Source: an uncultured Draconibacterium sp. (lineage in GTDB: Bacteria; Bacteroidota; Bacteroidia; Bacteroidales; Prolixibacteraceae). Taken from it: a stretch of 64,000 bases of DNA. The stretch covers positions 124,001-188,000 of the forward strand of contig NZ_CAJXTC010000005.1 in NCBI RefSeq assembly GCF_913060805.1, given 5' to 3'. A program made the translations under genes and the position numbers. Shown here piece by piece: positions 46,649-54,151 of the stretch. How positions within the stretch are numbered: position 1 is the first letter of the stretch; every line of letters begins with the position of its first letter. Below the pieces are notes generated by a model. The model was given only the letters and a program-made list of their open reading frames with translations. It was not told where the DNA came from and did no database searches.

Positions 46649-47671
46649 TTATAATACTTTTTCCCTCGAAGATTCTCGCTCAATTAGTTCAATAGGGAGT
46701 ATTATCTTTTCGCTTGTATTTAGCTCCTGCTTTATTGATTTGAAAAACAACGTTGCAGCTTCTTCTCCCATTTGGACTGTTGGATGGCTTACGGAAGTTA
46801 AGGGCGGATCAACAACGATAGAGTGAAATTCATCAGTAAAGCCTGCTAATGATATGTCTTCAGGTATCCGTAATCCTTGCCTTTTAATCTCAATCATCGC
46901 AGATAAGGCAACAATATCATTGATGCCAAAAATAGCATCAGGTTTATGCTCTAGCTGTAACAGTTTTTGGGTAGCCGATTTGGCTGCCTCTATGCTCATG
47001 TTGCACTGAACTACGAGTTCCGAATCAACTGGTAATCCACACTTTTTAAGCCCATTAAAATACCCCTGTTTTCTATTTTTGGAAATGTTAAGATGATCTG
47101 GTCCAGAAATATAAGCGATCCGGCGACAGCCGTTGGCATAAAAGTGTTTTGTAATTTTTTCTGCAGCAACTTTTCCGTCGGCAATTACTGCCGGAGCATC
47201 AATCGAATCGCAAATACGATCGAAGAATACAAGGGGGATTTCGTTTTTAACTAGTTTTTCAAAATGGGAGAATTCATTGGTTTCCTGGCTCAAACAAACA
47301 ATCAGGCCTTCAACACGGGATTTTAGAAAGTTTTCCACAGCTTCTTTTTCCTTCTGCATAGATTCATTGGATGAAGCAATAAGAATAAAATAGCCGTTTT
47401 CATTTACTATCCTTTCAATTCCGGATATAATGGATGAATAGAAGTGAGTATTAATATCGGGAACAATCACTCCAATCATTTTGGTTTGCTGGCGCAGTAG
47501 ACCCATTGCAAGCGGGTTGGGACTATAATTTCGTTCCTCAGCCAACTGTTTTACTTTCATCCTTACTTCCAAGCTGATATCAGGATGGTCCTTTAAGGCT
47601 CGCGAAACCGTAGAAATAGAAATATTCAATTCCTGAGCCAAATCTTTAAGTGAAACGCGTCGAGTTGCCAT
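46649..47671 (-). CDS. LacI-family transcriptional regulator
   Basis: A 340-residue repressor. The N-terminal helix-turn-helix (about 5-50; SLKDLAQELNISISTVSRALKDHPDIS) is followed by a hinge helix (PLAMGLL) and a periplasmic-binding-protein-like effector domain (about 60-335; IGVIVPDINTHFYSSIISGIE, GLIVCLSQETN, DAIFGINDIVALSAM). The target is expected to be the palindromes in the divergent gap (47762-47786), controlling itself and the reductase-lactonase-dehydrogenase operon. The effector is probably the sugar or an intermediate of that operon. Confidence 0.94.
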   Translation of the reverse strand: MATRRVSLKDLAQELNISISTVSRALKDHPDISLEVRMKVKQLAEERNYSPNPLAMGLLRQQTKMIGVIVPDINTHFYSSIISGIERIVNENGYFILIASSNESMQKEKEAVENFLKSRVEGLIVCLSQETNEFSHFEKLVKNEIPLVFFDRICDSIDAPAVIADGKVAAEKITKHFYANGCRRIAYISGPDHLNISKNRKQGYFNGLKKCGLPVDSELVVQCNMSIEAAKSATQKLLQLEHKPDAIFGINDIVALSAMIEIKRQGLRIPEDISLAGFTDEFHSIVVDPPLTSVSHPTVQMGEEAATLFFKSIKQELNTSEKIILPIELIERESSREKVL

Positions 47672-47686
47672 AACTTAATAAAATAC

Positions 47687-47694
47687 AAAATTAG
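47687..47694 (-). promoter_or_regulatory. Promoter -7 box for the LacI-family gene (minus strand TAatTTTG)
   Basis: The plus strand reads caaaatta, which is TAatTTTG on the minus strand, 16 bases ahead of the LacI-type start codon. No -33 box is clear, but the position suits a short-leader transcript. Confidence 0.42.
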
Positions 47695-47761
47695 GTTTTT
47701 CAGTGAATTCTTGGAAAACTGATTGAAAGTAGAATCTGTTATACAACATTTTATTTTTCAT

Positions 47762-47786
47762 GCAAAGCTTTGCGCAAAGGTTTGCG
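47762..47786. promoter_or_regulatory. Cluster of three overlapping palindromes, LacI-type operator
   Basis: Three perfect inverted repeats overlap: gcaaagctttgc (47762-47773), tttgcgcaaa (47769-47778) and cgcaaa-gg-tttgcg (47773-47786). The CG- or GC-centred CAAA/TTTG half-sites are what LacI-family regulators bind. The cluster sits between the divergent LacI gene and the aldo/keto reductase operon, so it can repress both. Confidence 0.65.
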
Positions 47787-47960
47787 TTAATATATTGGAT
47801 TCTAACCACTTGTTTTACTGCAATGTTTAATTAAAATTTGCGAAAGAATGGATCGTAAGATATTGAATAATAAAAGAGTAAACGACCGCATTCAATATCT
47901 AATTATTTAAGAAGACCTTCGGTTTATTTTAATTGTAAGCATATATAAAACATAGAAAAT

Positions 47961-48986
47961 TTGGGAAATAGTAGTCTGAAATATCCGCCATTAATATATG
48001 GAACAAGTTTTCTGGGAAATTTGTATCGTGAATTAACCTGGGACGAAAAACTTTCATTGATAAAGGAGTGGTTCAAGGTGACTGATGGGAAGGTGATGAT
48101 TGACAGTGCCGGGAAATATGGTGCTGGTTTGGCATTGGAAGTAATTGGCAAAGGCCTCTGTCAACTAGGTATTCCTCCTGAACAGATTACTATTAGTAAT
48201 AAGCTGGGCTGGTACAGGGTGCCGTTAAAAACGAAAGAACCTACTTTTGAACCAGGAGTATGGGCTAATCTTGAATATGATGCTGTTCAAAAAATAAGTT
48301 ACAAGGGTATAATTGAATGCTGGCAACAAGGTTGCGAGTTGTTGGGGGGCAGATACAAGCCTGAATTAGTTTCGGTTCATGATCCGGATGAATATCTCGA
48401 AGCTGCCGCAGATGCTACTGATAGCCAAAAACGAATGGAAGATATTCTTGGTGCATACCAAGCCTTGTTCGAATTAAAGAACAAAGGTGAAGTAAAAGCT
48501 GTTGGTATAGGATCGAAAGACTGGTTGGTGATAAAGGAATTGTACGAGAAAGTAAAATTCGATTGGGTGATGTTTGCCAATAAATTCACTCTTTACCATC
48601 ATCCGAAGGCGATTATTGATTTCGTAAAACAACTGGCAGAGGATGGAGTTGTAATTATCAATTCAGCAGTTTTTAATGCCGGATTTTTAACGGGAGGCGA
48701 TTATTTCGATTACCGCATAATGAGTCGTGAAAATCCTGAAGACCAGCCGCTGTTCAAATGGAGGGAAAAGTTTTTTGCTGTTTGCGACAAATACAATGTT
48801 ACGCCCGGTGATGCTTGCCTGAAGTTTGCTTTATCTGCACCTCAAATTAAAGCCTTGGCTCTTAATCCAAGCAAACCCAAACGAATGGCTAATAATAAAG
48901 CCCTGCTCGAAAAAGAGTTTCCTGCAGAATTTTGGGCCGAGTTAAAGGCCGAAGGCCTTATTGAACAACACTATTCATATTTGTAA
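47961..48986 (+). CDS. Aldo/keto reductase family sugar dehydrogenase (L-fucose/D-arabinose dehydrogenase-like)
   Basis: A 341-residue (alpha/beta)8 oxidoreductase. The catalytic residues are in order: Asp of MIDSAGKYG, Tyr of the same block, Lys of TISNKLGW and His of VSVHDPD. The GTSFLGN start and NKFTLYHH core match NAD-dependent aldose 1-dehydrogenases that oxidise L-fucose or D-arabinose to the lactone. The only in-frame start before the upstream stop (47946) is TTG at 47961. The downstream lactonase starts 10 bases after the stop and agrees with this assignment; a broader reductase role cannot be excluded. Confidence 0.78.
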   Translation: MGNSSLKYPPLIYGTSFLGNLYRELTWDEKLSLIKEWFKVTDGKVMIDSAGKYGAGLALEVIGKGLCQLGIPPEQITISNKLGWYRVPLKTKEPTFEPGVWANLEYDAVQKISYKGIIECWQQGCELLGGRYKPELVSVHDPDEYLEAAADATDSQKRMEDILGAYQALFELKNKGEVKAVGIGSKDWLVIKELYEKVKFDWVMFANKFTLYHHPKAIIDFVKQLAEDGVVIINSAVFNAGFLTGGDYFDYRIMSRENPEDQPLFKWREKFFAVCDKYNVTPGDACLKFALSAPQIKALALNPSKPKRMANNKALLEKEFPAEFWAELKAEGLIEQHYSYL

Positions 48987-48996
48987 ATGTCTGATT

Positions 48997-49824
48997 ATGA
49001 TTATTGATACACATCACCATTATTGGAGTTATGACCCGGTTGAATTTGACTGGATTGATGATGAAATGGCAAAGATTCGTCAGAGTTATTTTCCGGAAAA
49101 CCTCAAAGAAACTTTGGGAATCACTGAAGTTGAAGCGGTGGTAACTGTACAGGCACGTCAAAGTTTGGAGGAGACCGACTGGTTGCTTCAGTTAGCCGCT
49201 GAAAATGATTTTATGCGTGGCATTGTTGGCTGGCTTCCATTAGTAGCTGAGAATATAAATGAGCTTCTTGAAAAATACAATAAGAATGACAAGTTGAAAG
49301 CCGTTCGACACGTAGTTCAGGGCGAATCTGATCCTGAATTTATTATTGGAAAAGATTTTAACCGGGGAATCTCGCAGCTTAAAAACTATGGTTTGGTTTA
49401 CGATATTCTTATTCTCGAACATCAGCTGCCGAATACAATCCGTTTTGTCGATCAGCATCCTAATCAGCAGTTTGTACTCGACCATATTGCAAAACCACGA
49501 ATTAAAGCAAATGAGCTGGAACCATGGGCCAAAAATATCAGGGAATTGGCAAAACGGGAAAATGTGAGCTGTAAAATCAGTGGAATGGTAACTGAAGCCG
49601 ATTTTAATAATTGGACTGAAGAGCAGTTAAAACCTTATTTCGAAGTTGTATTTGAAGCTTTTGGCCCTAATCGCCTAATGTATGGTTCAGATTGGCCTGT
49701 ATGCCTGGTTGCAACAGAATATGCTAATTGGCTAAGTCTGGTTAAGAGGCAGCTTGTGCAATTCACAGAAAACGAACAAAAAATGATTTTCTATAAAAAT
49801 GCCGTGGAAGTGTATCAACTCTAG
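48997..49824 (+). CDS. Amidohydrolase-fold sugar lactonase (L-fuconolactonase/rhamnonolactonase-like)
   Basis: A 275-residue metal-dependent hydrolase of the COG3618 type. The first motif [17 protein letters not shown] is the classic start of L-fuconolactone and L-rhamnonolactone hydrolases (HxH). Later ligands are in LDHIAKP and the metal Asp in YGSDWP. A longer frame from TTG 48961 exists, but the ATG at 48997 places the metal motif at residue 5 as in relatives. It opens the lactone made by the preceding dehydrogenase and is followed 10 bases later by the zinc dehydrogenase. Confidence 0.85.
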   Translation: MIIDTHHHYWSYDPVEFDWIDDEMAKIRQSYFPENLKETLGITEVEAVVTVQARQSLEETDWLLQLAAENDFMRGIVGWLPLVAENINELLEKYNKNDKLKAVRHVVQGESDPEFIIGKDFNRGISQLKNYGLVYDILILEHQLPNTIRFVDQHPNQQFVLDHIAKPRIKANELEPWAKNIRELAKRENVSCKISGMVTEADFNNWTEEQLKPYFEVVFEAFGPNRLMYGSDWPVCLVATEYANWLSLVKRQLVQFTENEQKMIFYKNAVEVYQL

Positions 49825-49834
49825 TGTATAAAAG

Positions 49835-50851
49835 ATGAAAGCAATAGAAATAACAAAAGCAGGGGAGATGCAGGTTGTTGAGCGCGAAATGCCTCAGCTT
49901 GCAAACGGTGAAATATTGTTACGATTAAAATATGTGGGCTTTTGCGGCTCCGATCTAAGTACATATCTGGGAAAAAATCCTTTGGTGCAATACCCTCGGA
50001 TACCGGGACATGAGATTTCTGCAGTTGTAGAACATATTGGAGCACAAGTACCGGATAATTTTAAGATTGGTCAAGCAGTAACAGTTGTGCCTTACACAAA
50101 TTGCGGACAGTGTACATCCTGTAAAAAGAAACGTTTTAATGCCTGCAAGTACAACCAAACATTGGGAGTGCAACGTGATGGAGCGATGGCTGAATATATT
50201 GTTGTTCCATGGCAAAAGGTTTTAACCGACAAGGCTTTGTCGGATATTCAACTGGTCTTGGTTGAACCTATGACTGTTGGCTTTCATGCAGTAGATAATG
50301 GGAAGGTTACTGATATTGATACCGTTATGGTTTTGGGATGTGGAATGATTGGTAGTGGTGCTATTATTCGAGCCAAATTGCGCGGAGCAACGGTAATTGC
50401 AGTTGACATTGATGATTCGAAACTGGAGATCGCCAAAAAATTGGGCGCAACTTATACAATCAACTCAAAGGATCAGGATCTTCACGCTGAACTGGACACA
50501 ATCACAATGGGCAACGGACCAACGGTAGTTATAGAAGCAGCCGGTAATCCGATTACTTATAGAGCGGCAATAGAAGAAGTGTCTTTTGCCGGTCGGGTGG
50601 TTTGTATTGGTTACGCCGGAAGTGATATTGATTTTACGACAAAACTTTGGGTACAAAAGGAATTGGAAATCATGGGCTCGCGTAATGCCAATCCAAGTGA
50701 TTTTGAGTCAGTGATGAAGTTTTTGCGAGAAAGTGATCTGAACGAGAAACTACTTATTACAAGGATAGTAGAGCTTGAGGATGCTCCTGAGGTCATGAAA
50801 GAATGGTCGGTGAATCCTGGCAAGATCCTCAAAATATTGGTTAAACTCTGA
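49835..50851 (+). CDS. Zinc-dependent alcohol/sugar-acid dehydrogenase
   Basis: A 338-residue medium-chain dehydrogenase. The catalytic zinc site is C-G-S-D (Cys 38 or so) plus GHE, the structural zinc lobe has Cys spaced as CGQCTSCKKKRFNAC, and the Rossmann motif VLGCGMIGSGAIIRA (about 165-185) binds NAD. It resembles the dehydrogenases of sorbitol and galactonate types. In the non-phosphorylating fucose route a keto-deoxy acid is oxidised by a dehydrogenase, which fits its position after the lactonase; the exact step is uncertain. Confidence 0.85.
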   Translation: MKAIEITKAGEMQVVEREMPQLANGEILLRLKYVGFCGSDLSTYLGKNPLVQYPRIPGHEISAVVEHIGAQVPDNFKIGQAVTVVPYTNCGQCTSCKKKRFNACKYNQTLGVQRDGAMAEYIVVPWQKVLTDKALSDIQLVLVEPMTVGFHAVDNGKVTDIDTVMVLGCGMIGSGAIIRAKLRGATVIAVDIDDSKLEIAKKLGATYTINSKDQDLHAELDTITMGNGPTVVIEAAGNPITYRAAIEEVSFAGRVVCIGYAGSDIDFTTKLWVQKELEIMGSRNANPSDFESVMKFLRESDLNEKLLITRIVELEDAPEVMKEWSVNPGKILKILVKL

Positions 50852-50892
50852 TATCTTTTCATCCTTCGATCGAATTTTTCCCAAGAACTACT

Positions 50893-52773
50893 TTAATCCT
50901 TCTTGAAAACCCGGTACGAATGCGGCATTAAAGTAATCCTGAATTTACTGGTCATTTCAGACCCTCTCATCCGGCGGCTAAAGAAGCTTGGTGTTTCTTC
51001 GGGCAGTTTCTCAATCGTAAATCCTTCGGAAATATCGGAGATGGCGGAAATATCTTCCGTGCTAACCAGTTGAATGGTTACAGGTTCATCCAAAAACGAC
51101 TCAATTATAAATGTATTATTGTCGTATACAAACAAGCTTACTTTGGCCGGTCCCTCGATGTACATTCCCAAATCTTTGCTCAATACCTGGCGAAATACAT
51201 TCAAAACTCCGTCGGGCAAATCGTAAAGGTTACCAAAATCGTTGGGGATTGTTATAACATACAGGTTCCCCTTTGAATACTGGCCCCTAAGCAGCATTGG
51301 ATAACCGCTAACGCCATTTGTCAGCGGACGTCCGGCGCTAACAATCTCCCAGGCATCGTTAGTTTGATACTGCACCTGTGTAATCAGAATGTCTTTTTCG
51401 GCTTTTCCGAAGAAGCCAAAATCGTTAACCAGTGCGTCCTTGTCTCCTGCTCGTAATTCAACAATGTCGGCTATATCGTTTTGTATGGCTTGTAGCAAGC
51501 CGCTGGTAATTACTATATCGCCGCCTTTCTGTAACTGCTTTTTCATTTTGTTTACAATATCTCTATCGTACTTGGCTTGCTCGGTTAGCAGTATTACTTT
51601 CTGGTCTTCAGGAAATTCGGAATACATGTCCATGGGCAGACCAATCATTCCGAGGTAGTTCTGCAGAAAATCGTCGCCCAGCGAATGATAAGGTTTGTAT
51701 GATTTAATTCCGATTGGTTTGCCCAGTTGGACAACAACTTCATCTGCTTGTTCTAAAGCTACACCGGCCACACGTGCTAAGGTGGATGGTGTAATAGTTG
51801 TCCCATCGGGCAGTTGAACGGGTTTCATCATCTCATCGTAGTCAAAACTGGTGCCCATACCTTGCCATTGTTTCCGGTGGATTTCGGGGCGCAGTTGCAC
51901 GCCGGTTAGCTGGTTATAGGCAAATAGCATAATTTCGGGCGCTTTGGCAAATAGGGTTAACCAAAGTTGTTCAGCGTAACGGTCCATTCCCATGTTCGAT
52001 CCACCGGCATCAACCCATCCACCAAAGTTGTAGCCCGGACGTAAGTTGTCGAAATAGCGAATAATATTATAACTCAGGTAGTTTTGCAGATGCTGAGCAG
52101 ATGAAGGGTCGCGCGTTTCGGTACCTGTCCACACTCCATCAAACAGGTGTGGCCCGTTTTGCAGATCGAATCCCAATCCCTGAAAATGATCGTACCAGTT
52201 GGGGTATTTAATGATCACTTTTACATTGGGATTAACTTTTTTGGCCGGATCCAGAACCAGTTCTTTTCCGGCTTTGGTCATTAGCTTTGTTCGGTACTCC
52301 GTCCAGCTCATGTCGCCTTTGGCTTCAATTTCGATATCGGATTTACAGCTGGTGAAAAAGAAATCGTCGAGAATAAAATCATCAAAATGACGGGCGGTGT
52401 GTTCGGCAATCTGCTGTACAATTTCCCGGTGTTCCGGATTGGAATAGCAAAAGGTTTCAAAATTGTTCGATTCATCAATGGTGTAGGTGATTCCTCCTCC
52501 AACTTCCAGACCCTTGTCCAAAAAATATTGTTTTGCCTGCTCCAGTGTCTCATCCGGAACAATCAGCAAATCGCGATGGGTTTCCAGATAAATTTTGTCG
52601 ATTTTTATCTGGTTCGAAATTATGGTCCAGGTAGAGTCGAGCCAATTCAGGTCTTTCATCTTTTCCACTTCGTAAGCCCGAACATACACAGATACTTTAT
52701 AGTTTTTGTAATTTCCAGCCTGCGAAAGTTGAGTAATACAGGCCAGTACAAGTAAAATAATAATTCGTTTCAT
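50893..52773 (-). CDS. Uncharacterised exported TIM-barrel protein, candidate glycoside hydrolase
   Basis: A 626-residue protein with a signal peptide (to about residue 20) that I do not recognise as a named family. The first 290 residues read as an eight-strand beta/alpha barrel: YVRAYEV, DKIYLETHRD, VGGGITYTI, FILDDFFFTSC, VKVIIKYPNW, DGVWTGTETRD, GGWVDAGGSN, IMLFAYNQL. Acidic residues sit at the strand ends, D136/D137 (strand 4) and E219 (strand 6), with D255 on strand 7, as in retaining hydrolases but not in the usual clan A positions. From about 360 on there is a Rossmann-like domain (MDMYSEFPEDQKVILLT, GGDIVITSGLLQAI) like the one following the barrel in GH42-type enzymes, then a beta C-terminal domain. 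It is downstream of the AGE epimerase and GH9 genes in one operon. Confidence 0.6.
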   Translation of the reverse strand: MKRIIILLVLACITQLSQAGNYKNYKVSVYVRAYEVEKMKDLNWLDSTWTIISNQIKIDKIYLETHRDLLIVPDETLEQAKQYFLDKGLEVGGGITYTIDESNNFETFCYSNPEHREIVQQIAEHTARHFDDFILDDFFFTSCKSDIEIEAKGDMSWTEYRTKLMTKAGKELVLDPAKKVNPNVKVIIKYPNWYDHFQGLGFDLQNGPHLFDGVWTGTETRDPSSAQHLQNYLSYNIIRYFDNLRPGYNFGGWVDAGGSNMGMDRYAEQLWLTLFAKAPEIMLFAYNQLTGVQLRPEIHRKQWQGMGTSFDYDEMMKPVQLPDGTTITPSTLARVAGVALEQADEVVVQLGKPIGIKSYKPYHSLGDDFLQNYLGMIGLPMDMYSEFPEDQKVILLTEQAKYDRDIVNKMKKQLQKGGDIVITSGLLQAIQNDIADIVELRAGDKDALVNDFGFFGKAEKDILITQVQYQTNDAWEIVSAGRPLTNGVSGYPMLLRGQYSKGNLYVITIPNDFGNLYDLPDGVLNVFRQVLSKDLGMYIEGPAKVSLFVYDNNTFIIESFLDEPVTIQLVSTEDISAISDISEGFTIEKLPEETPSFFSRRMRGSEMTSKFRITLMPHSYRVFKKD

Positions 52774-52801
52774 TGTAGGTTTTTATTGGTTGAACAAGTT
52801 T

Positions 52802-54151
52802 TTAATTTGGTTTTTGGGTTCTAACAAGCAGTTCAAATGCCATTCGGCTGTTGTGGTAAGGACATTTCCATAAACTTACTTTTGGTTGTCCTATAATTGG
52901 CTGCTCATCGGATTCAAGCCCACCGTACCAGCCTCCGTATTCGGTGTCAACCAGGTTGTTTTTAATCCATTCCCACGTTGTTATCGCGGCATCCAGGTAT
53001 TTTTCATCCCCGCTGATTTGCCAGGCATTAAAAAAGGCGATCACCGATTCGGCCTGCGGCCACCAACTCAGGTTACCTTCAATTTCGCCATTTCGGCGTT
53101 CGTAAAGCAAGGAGCCATCGGGATTTCTGCCTTCCTGCATCTGGGTATCCACGAGTTTTAACGCAATATCCTTTGTTTGTTTTATCAATGTTTCCTCTTG
53201 AATCAGTTCCGTAGCCTCAGTTAGCAACCACGACAATTCCACATCATGCCCGTAAGAATCGATCTGCTCCAGGTTTTCCCATTCCCTTGTTAGAAACAGA
53301 TTTTGATGCCATCTCTTTTGGTCGATAATTTTCTCCAGAAATACATCGACAAGGCCTCTGAGCTGACTTTTCAAACCGGAATCGGGCCAGACTTTGTACA
53401 ATTGCGAATAAGCTTCAAGCAGATGCAAGTGTGTGTTCATGGTTTTGGCAGCCACGCCTGTACCATCATAACCGTAACGCTTCGGGGTTTTCCAGTCGCG
53501 CGTAAATGATTCGATGTAGCCGCCGTTAAGCGGATCAAAGGCCTTCTCTTCCAGCGTGTGGTATAAGCTAATGGCTTGCTGCAGGCTTTCGTGGTTACCC
53601 GTGGCCTGATAATGTGCTCCCAGCCCATAAATGGCAAAAGCTATTCCGTAGCACTGTTTTTGGTCGTCGAGCGGAGTGCCATCAGCCTGAACTACCCAAT
53701 AGGTGCCGCCAAATTCTTCGTCGATAAAATGGGCAAGGAAATATTCCTGCGCACGGTTGGCCAACTCCAGATACGCTTCATTTTCAAAGTGCATATATGC
53801 ATTGGAGAAAGTCCATAATATTCGCGCATTCAATACACAACCTTTTGGAGCCTCCGGAATGGGAGTCCCATCGTTAAGCACGGTTCCGTAAAAGCCTCCG
53901 TTAGGGTCAGGGGTGTAGTTTTCCCAGAACGGTAGAATATTTTCAGTCAGATTATTGGTGGTTTCCGAAACCAAACTGGTTGTTTTTATTTCAGAAGAAG
54001 GTGTTGAGCACCCGATAGCAATAAACTGCAGGTATAAAATACCAGTAAGATAGGTGAGGAATTTAATCACCGCTGCCTGAATACGAATGACTGATTTTGT
54101 TGTCATTCGTATTACTGGCTTTTCTGGTAGAGGTATATATCTAATGTTCAT
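52802..54151 (-). CDS. AGE-family epimerase, probable mannobiose/cellobiose 2-epimerase lipoprotein
   Basis: An (alpha/alpha)6-barrel isomerase of the N-acylglucosamine 2-epimerase family, up to 449 residues. Motifs include GGFYGTVLNDG, KGCVLNARILWTFSNAY, EFGGTYWVV, MNTHLHLLEAY, DSYGHDVELSWLLTEA and WWPQAESVIAFFNAW, with the His residues that do the proton transfer; this pattern is closest to cellobiose and mannobiose 2-epimerases. It has an unusual export signal for this family: IAIGCS is a lipobox preceded by a hydrophobic run. The ATG at 54151 overlaps the GH9 stop (TAATG), which suggests coupling, while ATG 54106 gives a shorter n-region. A surface or periplasmic epimerase acting on disaccharides released by GH9 is inferred. 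Confidence 0.83.
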   Translation of the reverse strand: MNIRYIPLPEKPVIRMTTKSVIRIQAAVIKFLTYLTGILYLQFIAIGCSTPSSEIKTTSLVSETTNNLTENILPFWENYTPDPNGGFYGTVLNDGTPIPEAPKGCVLNARILWTFSNAYMHFENEAYLELANRAQEYFLAHFIDEEFGGTYWVVQADGTPLDDQKQCYGIAFAIYGLGAHYQATGNHESLQQAISLYHTLEEKAFDPLNGGYIESFTRDWKTPKRYGYDGTGVAAKTMNTHLHLLEAYSQLYKVWPDSGLKSQLRGLVDVFLEKIIDQKRWHQNLFLTREWENLEQIDSYGHDVELSWLLTEATELIQEETLIKQTKDIALKLVDTQMQEGRNPDGSLLYERRNGEIEGNLSWWPQAESVIAFFNAWQISGDEKYLDAAITTWEWIKNNLVDTEYGGWYGGLESDEQPIIGQPKVSLWKCPYHNSRMAFELLVRTQKPN

